A stretch of 64,000 nucleotides of DNA. Origin: Xestospongia muta (lineage: Eukaryota; Porifera; Demospongiae; Haplosclerida; Petrosiidae). Shown in pieces: positions 51,517-62,580 of this stretch. The position numbers and the translations under genes were made by a program. The stretch's first letter is position 1. Each line of letters begins with the position of its first letter. The stretch spans positions 2,158,923 to 2,222,922 of the forward strand of contig OY848922.1 in the NCBI GenBank assembly GCA_963693285.1, given 5' to 3'. The notes under the pieces were generated by a model, which worked only from the letters and a program-made list of their open reading frames with translations, was not told the origin of the DNA and ran no database searches.

Positions 51517-54176
51517 CTAAGAGTCTTCAAGTTTAGGTTTCTTGGACACAGGCTCCTGATCAGTATTGGCAGAGCTGCTCATATCTGCAGTACCATTGGC
51601 AGTATCTTTCTTTGGCGAGACAGTAAACCAATTTAACAAAGTTCCTGAGCTGCTCATATCTGCAGTACCATTGGCAGTATCTTTCTTTGGCGAGACAGTA
51701 AACCAATTTAACAAAGTTCCTTTCTTATTAATAGATGGTTTTTTACTAGTAAGTAATGTAAGATAGAAAGGATTAATGTAAGGATACATAAGGAGATTGA
51801 CGGAAGAAAGATAAACTGATAACTGCACTTACTTTAGGTCAATCTCAACAATACAATCTGGAGACTTATACTTGACATTACCAACAAGTGATGTCACAGG
51901 ATGCCATGACAACTTATCACTGCCTTTTTGGTTAATACATTTTACAGCCTGTATTGCATAAGAAAACATATTAGTAACATTACCACAGTGACCTCTGAAT
52001 TAGTGAACATCAGTACTTACCACAGTGACATAGGATAGCTACCATTAGTAAGCTCTAGACTAGTGAACATCAATACTTACCACAGTGACATAAGATAGCT
52101 ACCATTAGTAAGCTCTACACTAGTGAACATCAGTACTTACCACAGTGACCTGGGATAGCTACCATTAGTAAGCTCTAGACTAGTAGTGAACATTATACAG
52201 CAACATCATTACTTTAGCAGTAGGTATAGTTGGATCAAGCCATTCTTTCACAGCGTCTTCATCTTCAAGGACAGCCTGTTAACATATAATAATAAAAGAC
52301 ACAATCAAACAACCTAACTCACTGGCATCCGATGATGAATAGTTGTACCAAAAGTCTCAGTTGCATCGACAGTAATAACAGTGTATGTATAAAGCGCTTC
52401 ATCCTATAAAATAGTGAACACTAACTTGAATGGTTCCTCAAGTAATAATTAAACTAGTAACTCTCTGAAATAAACTCTACAGAAATGCAATGTTTGCAGA
52501 CCAGCAATAATTCAATGGTGTGTGGTATGTATTGGTTTATAAGGGCTGTGTATTCCATGTACAGTGTAAAGTCCATCCTTATTAGCAAATGCCTGCTGCC
52601 GTTGCTAAGGAAGCCACTATTATAAATCTAATATATTTATGGCATTATGGAAGGAAGGTTAATGATCAATGTGAACTAATGGAAATAATTTAATACACTA
52701 TTCAAATATGTGCTAAGTTATTGCACTAGGATATTCTAATATTTACGTAATGTCAACGGACAATTACAATAAAGATATTTATAATTTTAATCCATTCATA
52801 ATATTATACAAGAAAGGCTAATAATTAATATGGAGACTAACATACTCAAGGAAATAGTTAATAGATTATTCATATATGTGTGTGCAGTATATCCTAATAT
52901 AACATTGACAGAATATATATTACAATAAGGAAATACATTCCTTTACTTACTTCAAGTTTCTCAGGTGTCCATATATCATATAGTCCAGCTAATGTTAACA
53001 ATCTACCACTATTGTTTGTAGTACTACTAACTACAGCTGTTGTAGTCTCCTATAAGAGACATGCAAAAATCATATTTCCAGTACTTATCCAAACCATTTC
53101 TTCAAGACTGTTCAGTTCTACTGTCTCTGTGGATGGGTCACGATCAGAGAAGTAGATAAAATATGGCTGCTTCTTCTTGTCTTTAAAAGTTTTCCACTCG
53201 TAGAAACTATAAATTAGGATATTCTATTGACAGCAAAATCAAATAAACTTACCCTTCTGCTAATACCACACATCTTTGACACTTGTTGATAGCATTTCTA
53301 AAGGAAGGCTTCTCAAACATACTACCATAGCGACAATTATTAAGTAGCGTGGGAAAAGACTGAGGTTGTTCTTTGTGCCAGCTGGGAATTAACCCCCACT
53401 TCATTACCTATAATGAAGAAGAAATTGACTAATTATACAATGAACAAGGTAACAAAAACACACATTTGTAACATTTTTATACCATACAGCACATTAATGC
53501 AATATTACGTGTATTTGTGATAAGGTGTGTATCTGAATTAACAATAATCTATCTTCTATATTGGGTTTCTTGTTTTGAAACAATCTTTAACCCTTTAATA
53601 ACCATATACACATCATTGGTCAGTAAAGGGTTAACTGAATCATTGATCTACGATGTAAACAACTATGACAAGACACTTAACATCAACACCACTTAGTGAC
53701 ATTAGGAACGTTTATGTTATGTTACCTGTAATACTCTTTCTGTGCTTTCATGGATACCCAATGGCTCTGACTGGCTGTCAAGTGCTGTCTGAATGTGGTG
53801 ATGCTGTCCAGATAACAACACTGGTCTGTGAAATTACAAATTATATTAAGAGGATTATTTCATTATCGATACATTCATTGTGCATTGAATTTTGCAAATA
53901 AAATTATAGTTTATACGAACAGATATTACATCATAGCAGAGTTATGTTTAGTTTTGTATTGTTACGTACGTGTTGGTTTGTGGACTAATGTTGTAAGATG
54001 GAAAGTATTTCTGACTGTTGACCGCCACCCAAGCAGGTTTAACGACTGCATGGCTATCTTTACTCCTGTAAGCACATGCACGTTGAATTCTTTCAGGATC
54101 TCTGGTACTAAATGATATCATATGTGTAGCTTAACGGCAACAAATAACAAACTTACCAAGCACATCGACCACACAT
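51517..54176 (-). CDS. HMCES: Abasic site processing protein HMCES (SRAP domain)
   Basis: Replication-fork protein that forms a covalent crosslink to abasic sites in single-stranded DNA. Ten exons, 370 aa, in phase: 54157-54176, 53970-54107, 53726-53825, 53253-53407, 53095-53206, 52951-53049, 52323-52403, 52213-52275, 51833-51948, 51517-51745. The first coding exon has only 20 nt and encodes MCGRCA with the catalytic Cys2. SRAP landmarks follow: MKWGLIPSWHKE, NNCRYGSMFEKPSF, CVVLAEGFYEWK (active-site Glu), AGLYDIWTPE and IHHRMP (active-site His). The C-terminal tail, which in vertebrates carries a PIP-like PCNA motif, here contains GTLLNWFTVSPKKD twice owing to a 75-bp duplication, then a basic KKPKLEDS end. 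Divergent from TMTC with 86 bp between start codons. Confidence 0.95.
51572..51721 (-). repeat. Perfect 75-bp tandem duplication inside the last HMCES exon
   Basis: Two adjacent 75-bp copies with no difference that I can see; in frame, 25 codons each (GTLLNWFTVSPKKDTANGTA followed by DMSSS). Confidence 0.95.
51974..52195. repeat. 60-bp splice-like minisatellite, array 8 (HMCES intron 8)
   Basis: About 3.6 units fill almost the whole intron 51949-52212, with the donor-like GTAAGT in the sense direction of HMCES. Confidence 0.92.
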
Positions 54177-54262
54177 TGTTGCTTCTGTTTACAAACCACT
54201 TACCCACGTGTTGTATTGCGCATGCTCAGTTGAGCCCCACCCCTCGTGGAACTTAGAAAAGG
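54177..54262. promoter_or_regulatory. Shared divergent promoter HMCES/TMTC
   Basis: 86 bp between the two start codons. It contains an E-box CACGTG (54205-54210) and TGCGCATGC (54217-54225), which resembles an NRF1 site. No TATA box. Confidence 0.6.
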
Positions 54263-57200
54263 ATGCAAAAGCCTCTCTGTTTTGCTATTATTGGAGCAGT
54301 CTCGGTCTTGATCTATTCTAACTCATTTGGAGGTGGTTTTGTTTTTGATGATCACCGCGCCATATTAACCAATGATGACTTGGACACTCGAAAAACATCA
54401 TTTTGGGGGCTCTTTGTGCATGATTTTTGGGGTGGGACAATGTCTCGAAGAGAGAGTCACAAGTCTTATAGACCTTTGACAGTTTTGACATATAGATACT
54501 TAAATTATTACTTCACAGAACTCAATCCATACAGTTATCACTTAGTTAATGTCATCTTTCATGCAATTGCATCAATGTTATTCCTACCAGCGGCAGAGAT
54601 AGTTCTTAGAAGTGGTAGAGAGTGGTCACTACTAGCAGCATTATTATTTGCTACTCACAGCATCCACACTGAAGCAGTAAGTCCAAAGGCCTTTCTATGA
54701 TATAGCTAATGTTAAACGTATAGCAATTAATAGTCTTGTACAATACATAGAGAAAATCCTTTGTTCATGCATGTATGTATAGTATATTGAATGGACAATT
54801 GGAAAATTTATTAACTTGGTATTGTTTGGTAGCTTTGTTTGAACTTCAAGTTTGTAAAGATACTATAACTGTTTTCTTAGTTTTGTTCAATACCATTCCC
54901 TGTACTTTATCTATAAATTTGTTATTAACTTTTTATACACAGTTGTCATGGTTAATATTTTCTCTATAGGTTGCTAGTGTAGTGGGAAGAGCTGAGGTGG
55001 TTTCGTGCATTTTCTTTCTCCTTTCATTTCTCTCTTATGCTCATGTCATCAAAACGTGGCCATCTACAAAGCAATCTTTGTTTCTTTTCTTGTCAATTTG
55101 TCTTGCATTTCTCTCTATGCTTAGCAAAGAACAAGGCATCACAATATTAGGTGTATGTATAGCTTATGATGTCTTGTTGCATTGGCCATGGAGAAAGAGC
55201 ATTGACAATAGTAGAGCTAGTAAGATGAATGGCCATTTTAAGGAAGAAACCCACAAGCTAATTAATCAAGGAGTTTTCAGTAACAAAGAACTGCTTGCAG
55301 TTGGAAAAAGACTAGGTGTGTTGTCAATGCATGTATAGACTTCAAGTTCATACTTTGTCTTCTCAAAGGTTTATTGATTGCTGCAGGCATAGGAATGATG
55401 TGGTTTAGGATATATATGAACTATGGTACTAGTCCAATCTTTAAACCAGAAGAAATGAGAGCTGCTTTTCATCCTAACAGAACAGTAAGGTATAAAAAGC
55501 ATAAAACATCAAAGAAGTTTATTAATATTGGGTTGTATTAGTTATATAAATTAATCTTTCAGAATCCTCAGCTTCGGTAATATCTATACTTGGAACATGT
55601 GGCTATTACTAGCACCATCCTCTCTTTGCTGTGACTGGTCACTGGGCTCTGTTCCTATTATTGACTCATTCTCTGATGCAAGAAATATCTGGTCATTGGT
55701 ACTCTATGCTGGAGTAATCACTCTTATAGTATTAACACTAAAAGCTAACAGGTTGTCAATAATTTATAGACAGTACTTTATACATGTATCTCTTATTCAT
55801 AGGGGATACTCTGAAGTAGGCATGGGGTTAGCTTTCATGCTTTTTCCTTTTCTACCTTCTACTGGTATCATATTTAAAGTTGGCTTTGTCATTGCAGAAA
55901 GGTCATTTCACTTATTATAGTGCACTGTTTTGACTTATATATATACAATTCCGAATTATATTATAGGGTTTTATATCTTCCGAGTTTGGGTTTCTGCCTC
56001 TTAGTTGTAATAGGTGCCAAGAGAATCAGTCAACATATTGGAAACAAGGTAAGTATAAGCTTATATTCTAATGATTCTAATTGGTTTGTTTTATTCATAG
56101 AGAATTATACAAATGATTATGGTATACATACTGCTAATAATGTCAGCAAAAACAGTTTCAAGAAACTGGGTATGACTATAAAGACTGAACTGAATTCTGT
56201 ATGTAATTATATATATATATATAGGATTGGTGGTCAGATTTAGCTTTGTTTGAGTCTGGTGTTAAAGTCAATTACAATAATGTTAAAATGCATAATAACT
56301 ATGCAATGGAATTGAAATCAGCTGGGCGTTTTGAAGAGGCTCAAAAACATTATCTAGTAAGACAAATAAATAATATAGACTGTGTATCGTATGTAATGTG
56401 TGTTTCTACTTGCGTCAGATTGCAATCCAAGTGGAGCCTGATTATGCTGAAGTCTACTTTAATTATGGCAATTTATTATCAGAAATTAAAAATTACAATG
56501 AAGCAGTTAAGAAGTGAGACCATAGAGATCGTGGAAATATGTGTGAAGCATTTTCATGTTATCACAGCTTTGAAAAGGCTATGACCTACCCTTCAATGTA
56601 CAGTAAAACCCTAAACAATCTGGCTACAATGTATTTCAGACTAGGTAATAATGTATCTGTTTCATATTTATGTCTATAGTGGTGTTCTACAGGTCGATAC
56701 AAAGAAGCAGAAGAGAAATACAAAGAGTCGTTGAAACTTAATGAAGATCAGCCAATGACTTATAATAACTTAGGTTAGTCAATTGAGCAAAAAACAGAGT
56801 GACTAATAGAGCTTTATTAATGTTCAACACAATTCAATGATATACTATAATAGATAATAATTATTACTATTAGGATACACATAATTAAATGAAGCAATCT
56901 GATTGGTCAGGTAACTAGTTACTTATCGGGCTTTCTTAGCTACTCCCATATTTACTTACATATTTCCATCATATGTTGCTATGGATTTGTTGCTATACTC
57001 AATTGATTAGAGTCCTTAACCAATAGGAACTACACAAATTAGGAGCTCATAAGCCTAACAAAATACTCACACATCCACACTCTGGCTACAGCTCTTAATC
57101 ACATAGTTACTTTGATCTCAGGCTCTAACCTACATTTATTGTGTTTTCATTGAATTTAGCAAGTTTGTATGGAGAAATGAAGAGATTCAAAGAATCAGAA

Positions 57201-57454
57201 ATGATGTTTAAGAAGACTATTGAAATGAGTCCAACCTACACTGAAGCTTACTTTAACCTTGGTTAGTACAATGATCTGTTCTAACATATAATTATATTAA
57301 ACTTTTCTATGTTGTAGGAACTCTGCTGTATCAGATGGGTCGAACGCAAGAGGCAGAAGAACATCTAAAATATGCACTCAAGTTAAATCCTTCACATCAT
57401 GGAGCATTGAACAACTTAAAAGTTATAGAATATTATCGAAATAAGAATGCATGA
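54263..57454 (+). CDS. TMTC protein: ER O-mannosyltransferase with TPR repeats
   Basis: Polytopic ER protein of the TMTC1-4 family, which O-mannosylates cadherins. Thirteen exons, 647 aa, in phase: 54263-54676, 54970-55315, 55369-55489, 55563-55751, 55803-55901, 55967-56048, 56101-56169, 56225-56356, 56419-56513, 56568-56644, 56693-56773, 57160-57261, 57318-57454. The N-terminal GT-C part has FVFDDHRAI (acidic DD motif of the first luminal loop), HDFWGGTMSRRESHKSYRPL, VVGRAE and MLSKEQGIT; SSLCCDWSLGSVPIIDS is closest to TMTC3. It is followed by RVLYLPSLGFCLLV, SRNWDWWSDLALFESG and about six TPR motifs. Shorter than human TMTC3 (about 914 aa), mainly through fewer TPRs. Paralogue assignment (TMTC3 versus TMTC4) is uncertain. 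Confidence 0.92.
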
Positions 57455-57524
57455 GCATAAAAATAACTTGATCAATTCTTCCAATGTAATGTAATTATGA
57501 CATTACAGACTAATACATGCAACC

Positions 57525-57530
57525 AATAAA
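57525..57530 (+). terminator. Polyadenylation signal of TMTC gene
   Basis: AATAAA 71 nt after the TMTC stop. Confidence 0.55.
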
Positions 57531-57539
57531 ACCATAGGT

Positions 57540-57720
57540 AGATAGTATCCATCATTATCCATCACTATCTATTGAGTAATAGATCAGTAGTGATGGATAT
57601 TCGTGGATAACTATATTTATAGATACTCGGTAGGTAACAAGTATCCATCACTATGTATTGTTCGTTATCTAGTGAGTATCCATTAGTATCCATGAAATAA
57701 ATACTGATGGATACTATTGC
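57540..57720. repeat. Inverted and direct TATCCATCA repeats between convergent genes
   Basis: Several TATCCATCACTAT words in both orientations; 57561-57598 forms an imperfect hairpin (CCATCACTATCTATT against AATAGATCAGTAGTGATGG). No gene between 57455 and 57867. Confidence 0.6.
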
Positions 57721-57867
57721 ACTGATTGCTGGCCAGTAGTATAATTTTGATATTAATTTTATTTGGGCAAACATCAATAATACTATTAGCATAAACTATA
57801 ATACAATATCTGTCAAAATAAACAGATATATAATAAGTGAAATATCTTAACAGAGACAATAGGTCCA

Positions 57868-60800
57868 CTATACTATCTCTGATTTTAAGTCAATATAATT
57901 CAAACTAGTCGTTAAAGAATAGTTAATTTTTAAATCTTTGAGTATCTCATTTATAGAATGGAGTTCAAAAACTCGAAATAAAAGAAGAAATTTCTGAATA
58001 TCACTTTCCATTCTATCCCAGCAAGATATTACAGCAGATTTCAAGTCTTCAGGCAAACTATTAACAAGAAAGGTAACTCTGGTGTATAAATCAATTTGAA
58101 AATTGGTACAATGATGTAATATTGACTGGAGCCCATCAGTAATATCTGAGACACCTGTAGACATATATTGTTAGATATAAGGAAATAAACAATGGATATC
58201 AATAATGAGTACATCTATACATACTGCTAACTCACTAATAATAATACTCATATGAGTTTGGTGCATGGCTTACATGATGTCTCTCTTAGTTCTCTCAGTT
58301 GCTTCAATCGAGGTTGAGCAATAGTATTGAGAAATTGACAGAAATCATTAAAATCCATTCCAGCACTAGATTTTAGTATCAACTACAGAATTATTAACAC
58401 AACAAATAGACATTCTCAACAAATTAATGAGTGACTGAGTACCTGACATTGTTCTTCGTATCCAACCATATCTCTACAATCATCTATTACTTTCTCAACC
58501 TATAAAATAGACATAAATGTTATTATCATAATTATAAATAGAGGAAAATATATAACAAACATACCAAAGACAATTCTTTCTTTAAATAGTTCTGCAAATA
58601 CTGTATTCCAAATGCATTTGTCCAATTGTGATTAATAGAAATTGTGTCCTCCTATGATAATATTATATACGTCATAAGTTTAAGCTGGTCATGTTATTAC
58701 AAAAATCAATGGATGAGACTCACCAGATTTCTAACTTGATGATACCAGCCACTGTAAATACAAAAACAAACCATACTGAGCTAAAAAGGTAACTGTTAAG
58801 TTTTAATAATTAATTAATATAAAGTTTATAAGGAAGAGTGACAATTCAAATATAAGACACTTAACTTTCAGTTAGGCTCTGTACATGTGCATAAGATAAT
58901 GTATACAGTAATTTACTACCTATTGGCCAATAGATACTTTAGTAGTTATTGCGGTGGCCCGGTAGGTCGCATTGGCCCCTAAACCCTAAACTGTGGTGGC
59001 CCAGTAGGTCGCGTTTTAGTTTAGGGTTTAGGGGCCAACGCGACCTACCGGGCCACCACAAGTTATCAATTTAGCAACAGGCTCCTATTACCTTGGTACA
59101 AAGATAGCATGTCCTGATTCCTGAATAACACATATAGGTGGTTTTGCTTTGTGAGCATTAGGGTACAGTGAGCTGTCTTGTAGCTCTGGGGAGGTGACAT
59201 CAAATGGGAGGTTACCCAGTTTGTCACAAAGATGCTCTTCCTCTCCAGGAGGGAACAGCAACCATTCCTTTTTCCCGCACACATTAACCGACCAACTATA
59301 AGACCTTGAATATATAGAATTTTAAAATAAAAACAATAGATGATAATGATGATCATTTACAATGTTATCAAAAACATTAAATAATGCAGAAATTAGAAAT
59401 GGTGTTGTTTATACAATACAACTTGTTGGTCTCTTGATGTGTACTGTTTTCTACAACAGCAGTACAAGAAGCAGCCAATTACACAAGCTATAAGCACCAA
59501 TACAACTACTAACATGAGACTGATATAGTTAAAGGCAGTCTGATAATAGACCATGTCATTCTTCACAACATTACACTCGTCCATTCTGTCCAGATTATTC
59601 TCATTTTGCTTAATAGAATAACTTCTTTCTTTATCAAATCTTTTATTACAGATATTCAGCTGTTCTTTGCACACATTAAGGTTACTTATTGTGGCTTTAC
59701 AAGGCACAGCTTCTCTATCACAAACACAGTCATTATAAATGTGCATAGCCATTAATGTCATCGCTACCATGGAAACGATAAACCATGCGATTCCTAGCAC
59801 ACTGCAAACTGTTACAAAGCCAAAGTTAGTTTTTGGATGTGTTAAAACATGTTGATCACGAGGGTTTCTTCTATTTGTTTGTGGACTTTGTTCGTGTAGT
59901 CTATGTCTCAATTGATGTATCTGGTCCATCTCTGGTGGAGGAATGTCTTCTTCATATCTCCTTTCTTCCTCATTGAAAGCATTCATAGTAGAAGATTCAG
60001 AGCTATCAGCCATTTTGGATTTGTATGGGTGTAACAATCATAACTACTTCATAACTGGACTATTGTACAGCTGATCTATGTTTATGTTTAAGGTTTAAAA
60101 TAGCATTCTTGCTATCGATATTAGTTACTACATATGGTATCATTAAAGTAGTGGTTTCATAATTTGGTCTAACTGGTTTTCAGTTTATAATAATGGGACT
60201 GACCCTTGTTTTCTGTTTCATATTAAATTATAACTAGTTATATGACAATCCTACTTTTTCCATTGCAAGTTTTGTTTTTGCTATGAAACTTAGCTTTACA
60301 TAGTATTTCATATTTGTATTTTTGCCCAAAAACCAATAACACACAGACAAAATTAATGTGAATAGTGATATATTGGCACATGTTGGCATTTCATACATAT
60401 CCAGAATTTCTTGCATTTGATTATTGTAAGTTTATTACAGGGGTATACTAGTTATATAGTAAAATATTTTGAGACGTGTCGATTATAATTATACAAATTT
60501 ATATGCTTACCTGAAAACATCTGCGTGAAATGGAGTCCTAGAAATTAAAAGCTTTTAAAATTAAATAGTTCAGTGATAGTTTGATACCATGTTCCTTTGG
60601 GTCCCATGTAAACAAAACGATAATCATCTTCTGTATCAGTACGTTGATCCCAGAACTCATTTAACCAATCAGAACAGAAAACATCAGGTGTTCTATAGGC
60701 ACCATACAGGGGGTAGTCCCTACAATTAGCAGATTAATTAGATTACAGTAGATTACTACAATACTGGTTACTTCTGCGTATGTTTTTCTAAGTTATTAAA

Positions 60801-61602
60801 ATTTGAAGGAAAATTATAGAGCATACTTTAGAGGTAAGAACATACAAAAGAGATATATTTATTGGGTAATAAAGCTATCTTCACAAAAGATTCTAAAATA
60901 TCTCAAGGATGTTATAGGATGTCTTTGGCTTCATATATGCAAACACTAACTATGATGCAGTTCTCACTTTGTAAAATGCCAGTCTTTCAAATATAATAAT
61001 CTCTTTTCAGTATATGTACCAAAATCCTCATCGGTTGTTTTTTTACAACTAATCTGTAATTGTTTCCAATATGATAAATAATCATTGAGTTTCCATGTTG
61101 TCTTTGGATGAGAAGAAAAGTGAATATCATTACAGTCAGCCACAGGAACATCAGCATCACCTAGCAAAGAGTTATAGTATACCATTGAGAAGTGACTATA
61201 TATTGTATAGCACCAACTCATATATTGTATAGCACCAATGTGTTCCATATTATTATCAATCTAGTTACAAGTACAATTTTAGAAAAATGAGTAAAGATAT
61301 TTTAAATTTTACAAGTACAATTTTAGAAGAATGAGTAAAGATATTTTAAATTGCTGGACTGCTGAAAATATTTACTAATAAAAATTATATACCCATTAAG
61401 TTAACTGTGTTTGTGTACACATAGACACACCAAATTCACATCTAAGATATTCCATATTTGGAATTCCATCTTTTTGCCAGAACATTCTGGCTTTCCAAGC
61501 ATCAACGAATTCAATAGCCAATAAACAAGGTCGATTTTCATAAAGGAAATGTTGAACAAAATACAGGAAGTCCACAGATGGAGGAAGTACTTCTAACTCC
61601 AT
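57868..61602 (-). CDS. JMJD4: 2-oxoglutarate/Fe(II) oxygenase JMJD4
   Basis: JmjC lysyl hydroxylase; in mammals it hydroxylates the translation termination factor eRF1. Ten exons, 434 aa: 61431-61602, 60968-61160, 60588-60719, 60511-60537, 59092-59304, 58724-58751, 58565-58651, 58443-58499, 58274-58382, 57868-58154. Family landmarks: LKDWHF, SDWLNEFWD, DDYRFVYMGPKGTWTPFHAD, RSYSWSVNVCGKKEWLLFPP, GNLPFDVTSPEL, SGWYHQVRNLEDTISINHNW. The iron ligands are intact: FHAD gives His and Asp on a 27-nt exon, and the distal His (GWYHQV) is on a 28-nt exon. An in-frame ATG at 61638 would add 12 residues (MCVLGVWNILLI); I prefer 61602, but either is possible. Intron 4 hosts another gene (59393-60013), intron 5 a foldback element. 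Confidence 0.94.
58952..59059. repeat. GC-rich foldback element with telomere-like arms (JMJD4 intron 5)
   Basis: Left arm 58952-58992 and right arm 59018-59059 are inverted repeats of about 40 bp with a single clear mismatch (GGTGGCCCGGTAGGTCGC then GGCCCCTAAACCCTAAACT). The 25-bp centre is a partial third copy (GTGGTGGCCCAGTAGGTCGC). Flanks share AGTTAT, a possible target-site duplication. GC content is far above the surroundings. Confidence 0.9.
59393..60013 (-). CDS. Unrecognised two-TM protein nested in JMJD4 intron 4
   Basis: 206 aa, single exon, from the ATG at 60013 (MADSSESSTMNAF); the frame is open 8 codons further, but only from a TTG. I do not recognise the family. Layout: a 60-residue polar N-terminus with EEDIPPPEMDQ, a strong TM helix (about 64-90, FVTVCSVLGIAWFIVSMVA), a luminal/extracellular loop of about 70 residues with a cluster of Cys (NDCVCDREAVPC, CKEQLNICNK, DECN) and coiled-coil-like charge pattern, a second TM (about 165-188), a CYCCC-type juxtamembrane cluster that could be palmitoylated (FLYCCCRKQ), and a short tail. 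Both ends are predicted cytosolic. It lies wholly within the intron 59305-60510 of JMJD4, on the same strand. Real-gene status rests on a long open frame with coherent topology. Confidence 0.7.
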   Translation of the reverse strand: MADSSESSTMNAFNEEERRYEEDIPPPEMDQIHQLRHRLHEQSPQTNRRNPRDQHVLTHPKTNFGFVTVCSVLGIAWFIVSMVAMTLMAMHIYNDCVCDREAVPCKATISNLNVCKEQLNICNKRFDKERSYSIKQNENNLDRMDECNVVKNDMVYYQTAFNYISLMLVVVLVLIACVIGCFLYCCCRKQYTSRDQQVVLYKQHHF

Positions 61603-61638
61603 AATTAACAATATGTTCCAGACCCCCAATACGCACAT

Positions 61639-61790
61639 GTACTCCGTTCCCGGTAGTAAACGGATCCGTTAGTAAACTAAGAAAAGGGTCTTGCGTCGGG
61701 TAAACCAGTTTGGCTAGCCTTGCAAACTTGTTCGGATCGGCCGATATTGACTGGGCGCCTTTTCTTCCTTTTCTCTCTCTCTCTTGTAGT
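61639..61790. promoter_or_regulatory. Divergent promoter JMJD4/RC3H
   Basis: Locally GC-richer stretch (TCGGATCGGCCGATATTGAC, CTGGGCGCC) between JMJD4 (-) and the Roquin leader (+). No TATA box. Confidence 0.45.
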
Positions 61791-62580
61791 GACCTTTCTG
61801 TTTAGGGTTTATTGGATTCTTCTTGAATTGAGGAGAAACCTCAGTGAAGTGCCGACCGATCAAGAATCCGCAGAAGCCAGTTTTGAGGACGTGTTTTGAT
61901 GAATACGATGGCCAGAAAGATGTAAGCTTTTGTGTCTGAGGAGGAAATTTTGTTATTTCACGATAAGTTATGACCCTTTGTGGTTACTAGTAGAAACGCC
62001 ACTGTTTAGTTGTCCCCCTGTAGTTCTTAGATATAGTTTCATATTTAATGTACTTGTTTGTCTTGTTTAACCTGTTTTAGTTACAAATTCCCATAAAAGG
62101 AGTTTTCTCACATAGCATTGTGCAACATAAAAGTTGGTCATGTGATATTATATTAGGTAATGCCAAGTCACTCTGCTTATAGTATCTAGGTGAAACAGTT
62201 ACTGTTCTAATAATGACGGTAGTTCGGGTGTATGTGTATATAAAAGAGAGTGCTCCCACCACTTGCTACAAAGTTTAACAATGTTTTAATGAGTGTGTTT
62301 TAACTATTAGGATAACACAATAGTGTGTTTTTGTGGCTAGTCTTCAAGACTATTTCTTATTGCTTTTTTATTTCCTTATTAGGAAGTGTCTTTGCTTTTA
62401 GTAAAGTTCCGGCCATAGTCTATTATCTATTGATTTCTAAGTAGTTGTAGTTTATAACAATTTTGAACGATACTCGTTGGCTTTTATCGCATCAAGTTTG
62501 ATCCATTGATGGTCAGTTCTCCCTTTTCCTACCTCTCTCCCTTGTCTCAAAAACCTTCTCACTTTATTTAATACTGCAAA
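61791..62580 (+). other. Putative 5' leader of RC3H
   Basis: A likely non-coding first exon ends at about 61920 (AAGAT followed by GTAAGC), and an acceptor (TTCCTTATTAG, near 62382) is available before the ATG at 62581. No coding potential of its own is supported. Confidence 0.35.

Noticed and set aside
53665..54115. Plus-strand frames of 78 and 95 codons
   Set aside because: Antisense shadows of HMCES exons 2 and 3, which have clear SRAP similarity on the minus strand.
58972..59035. Interstitial telomere
   Set aside because: Only one or two CCCTAAA units per arm, inside a hairpin; animal telomeres are usually TTAGGG. Treated as part of the foldback element.
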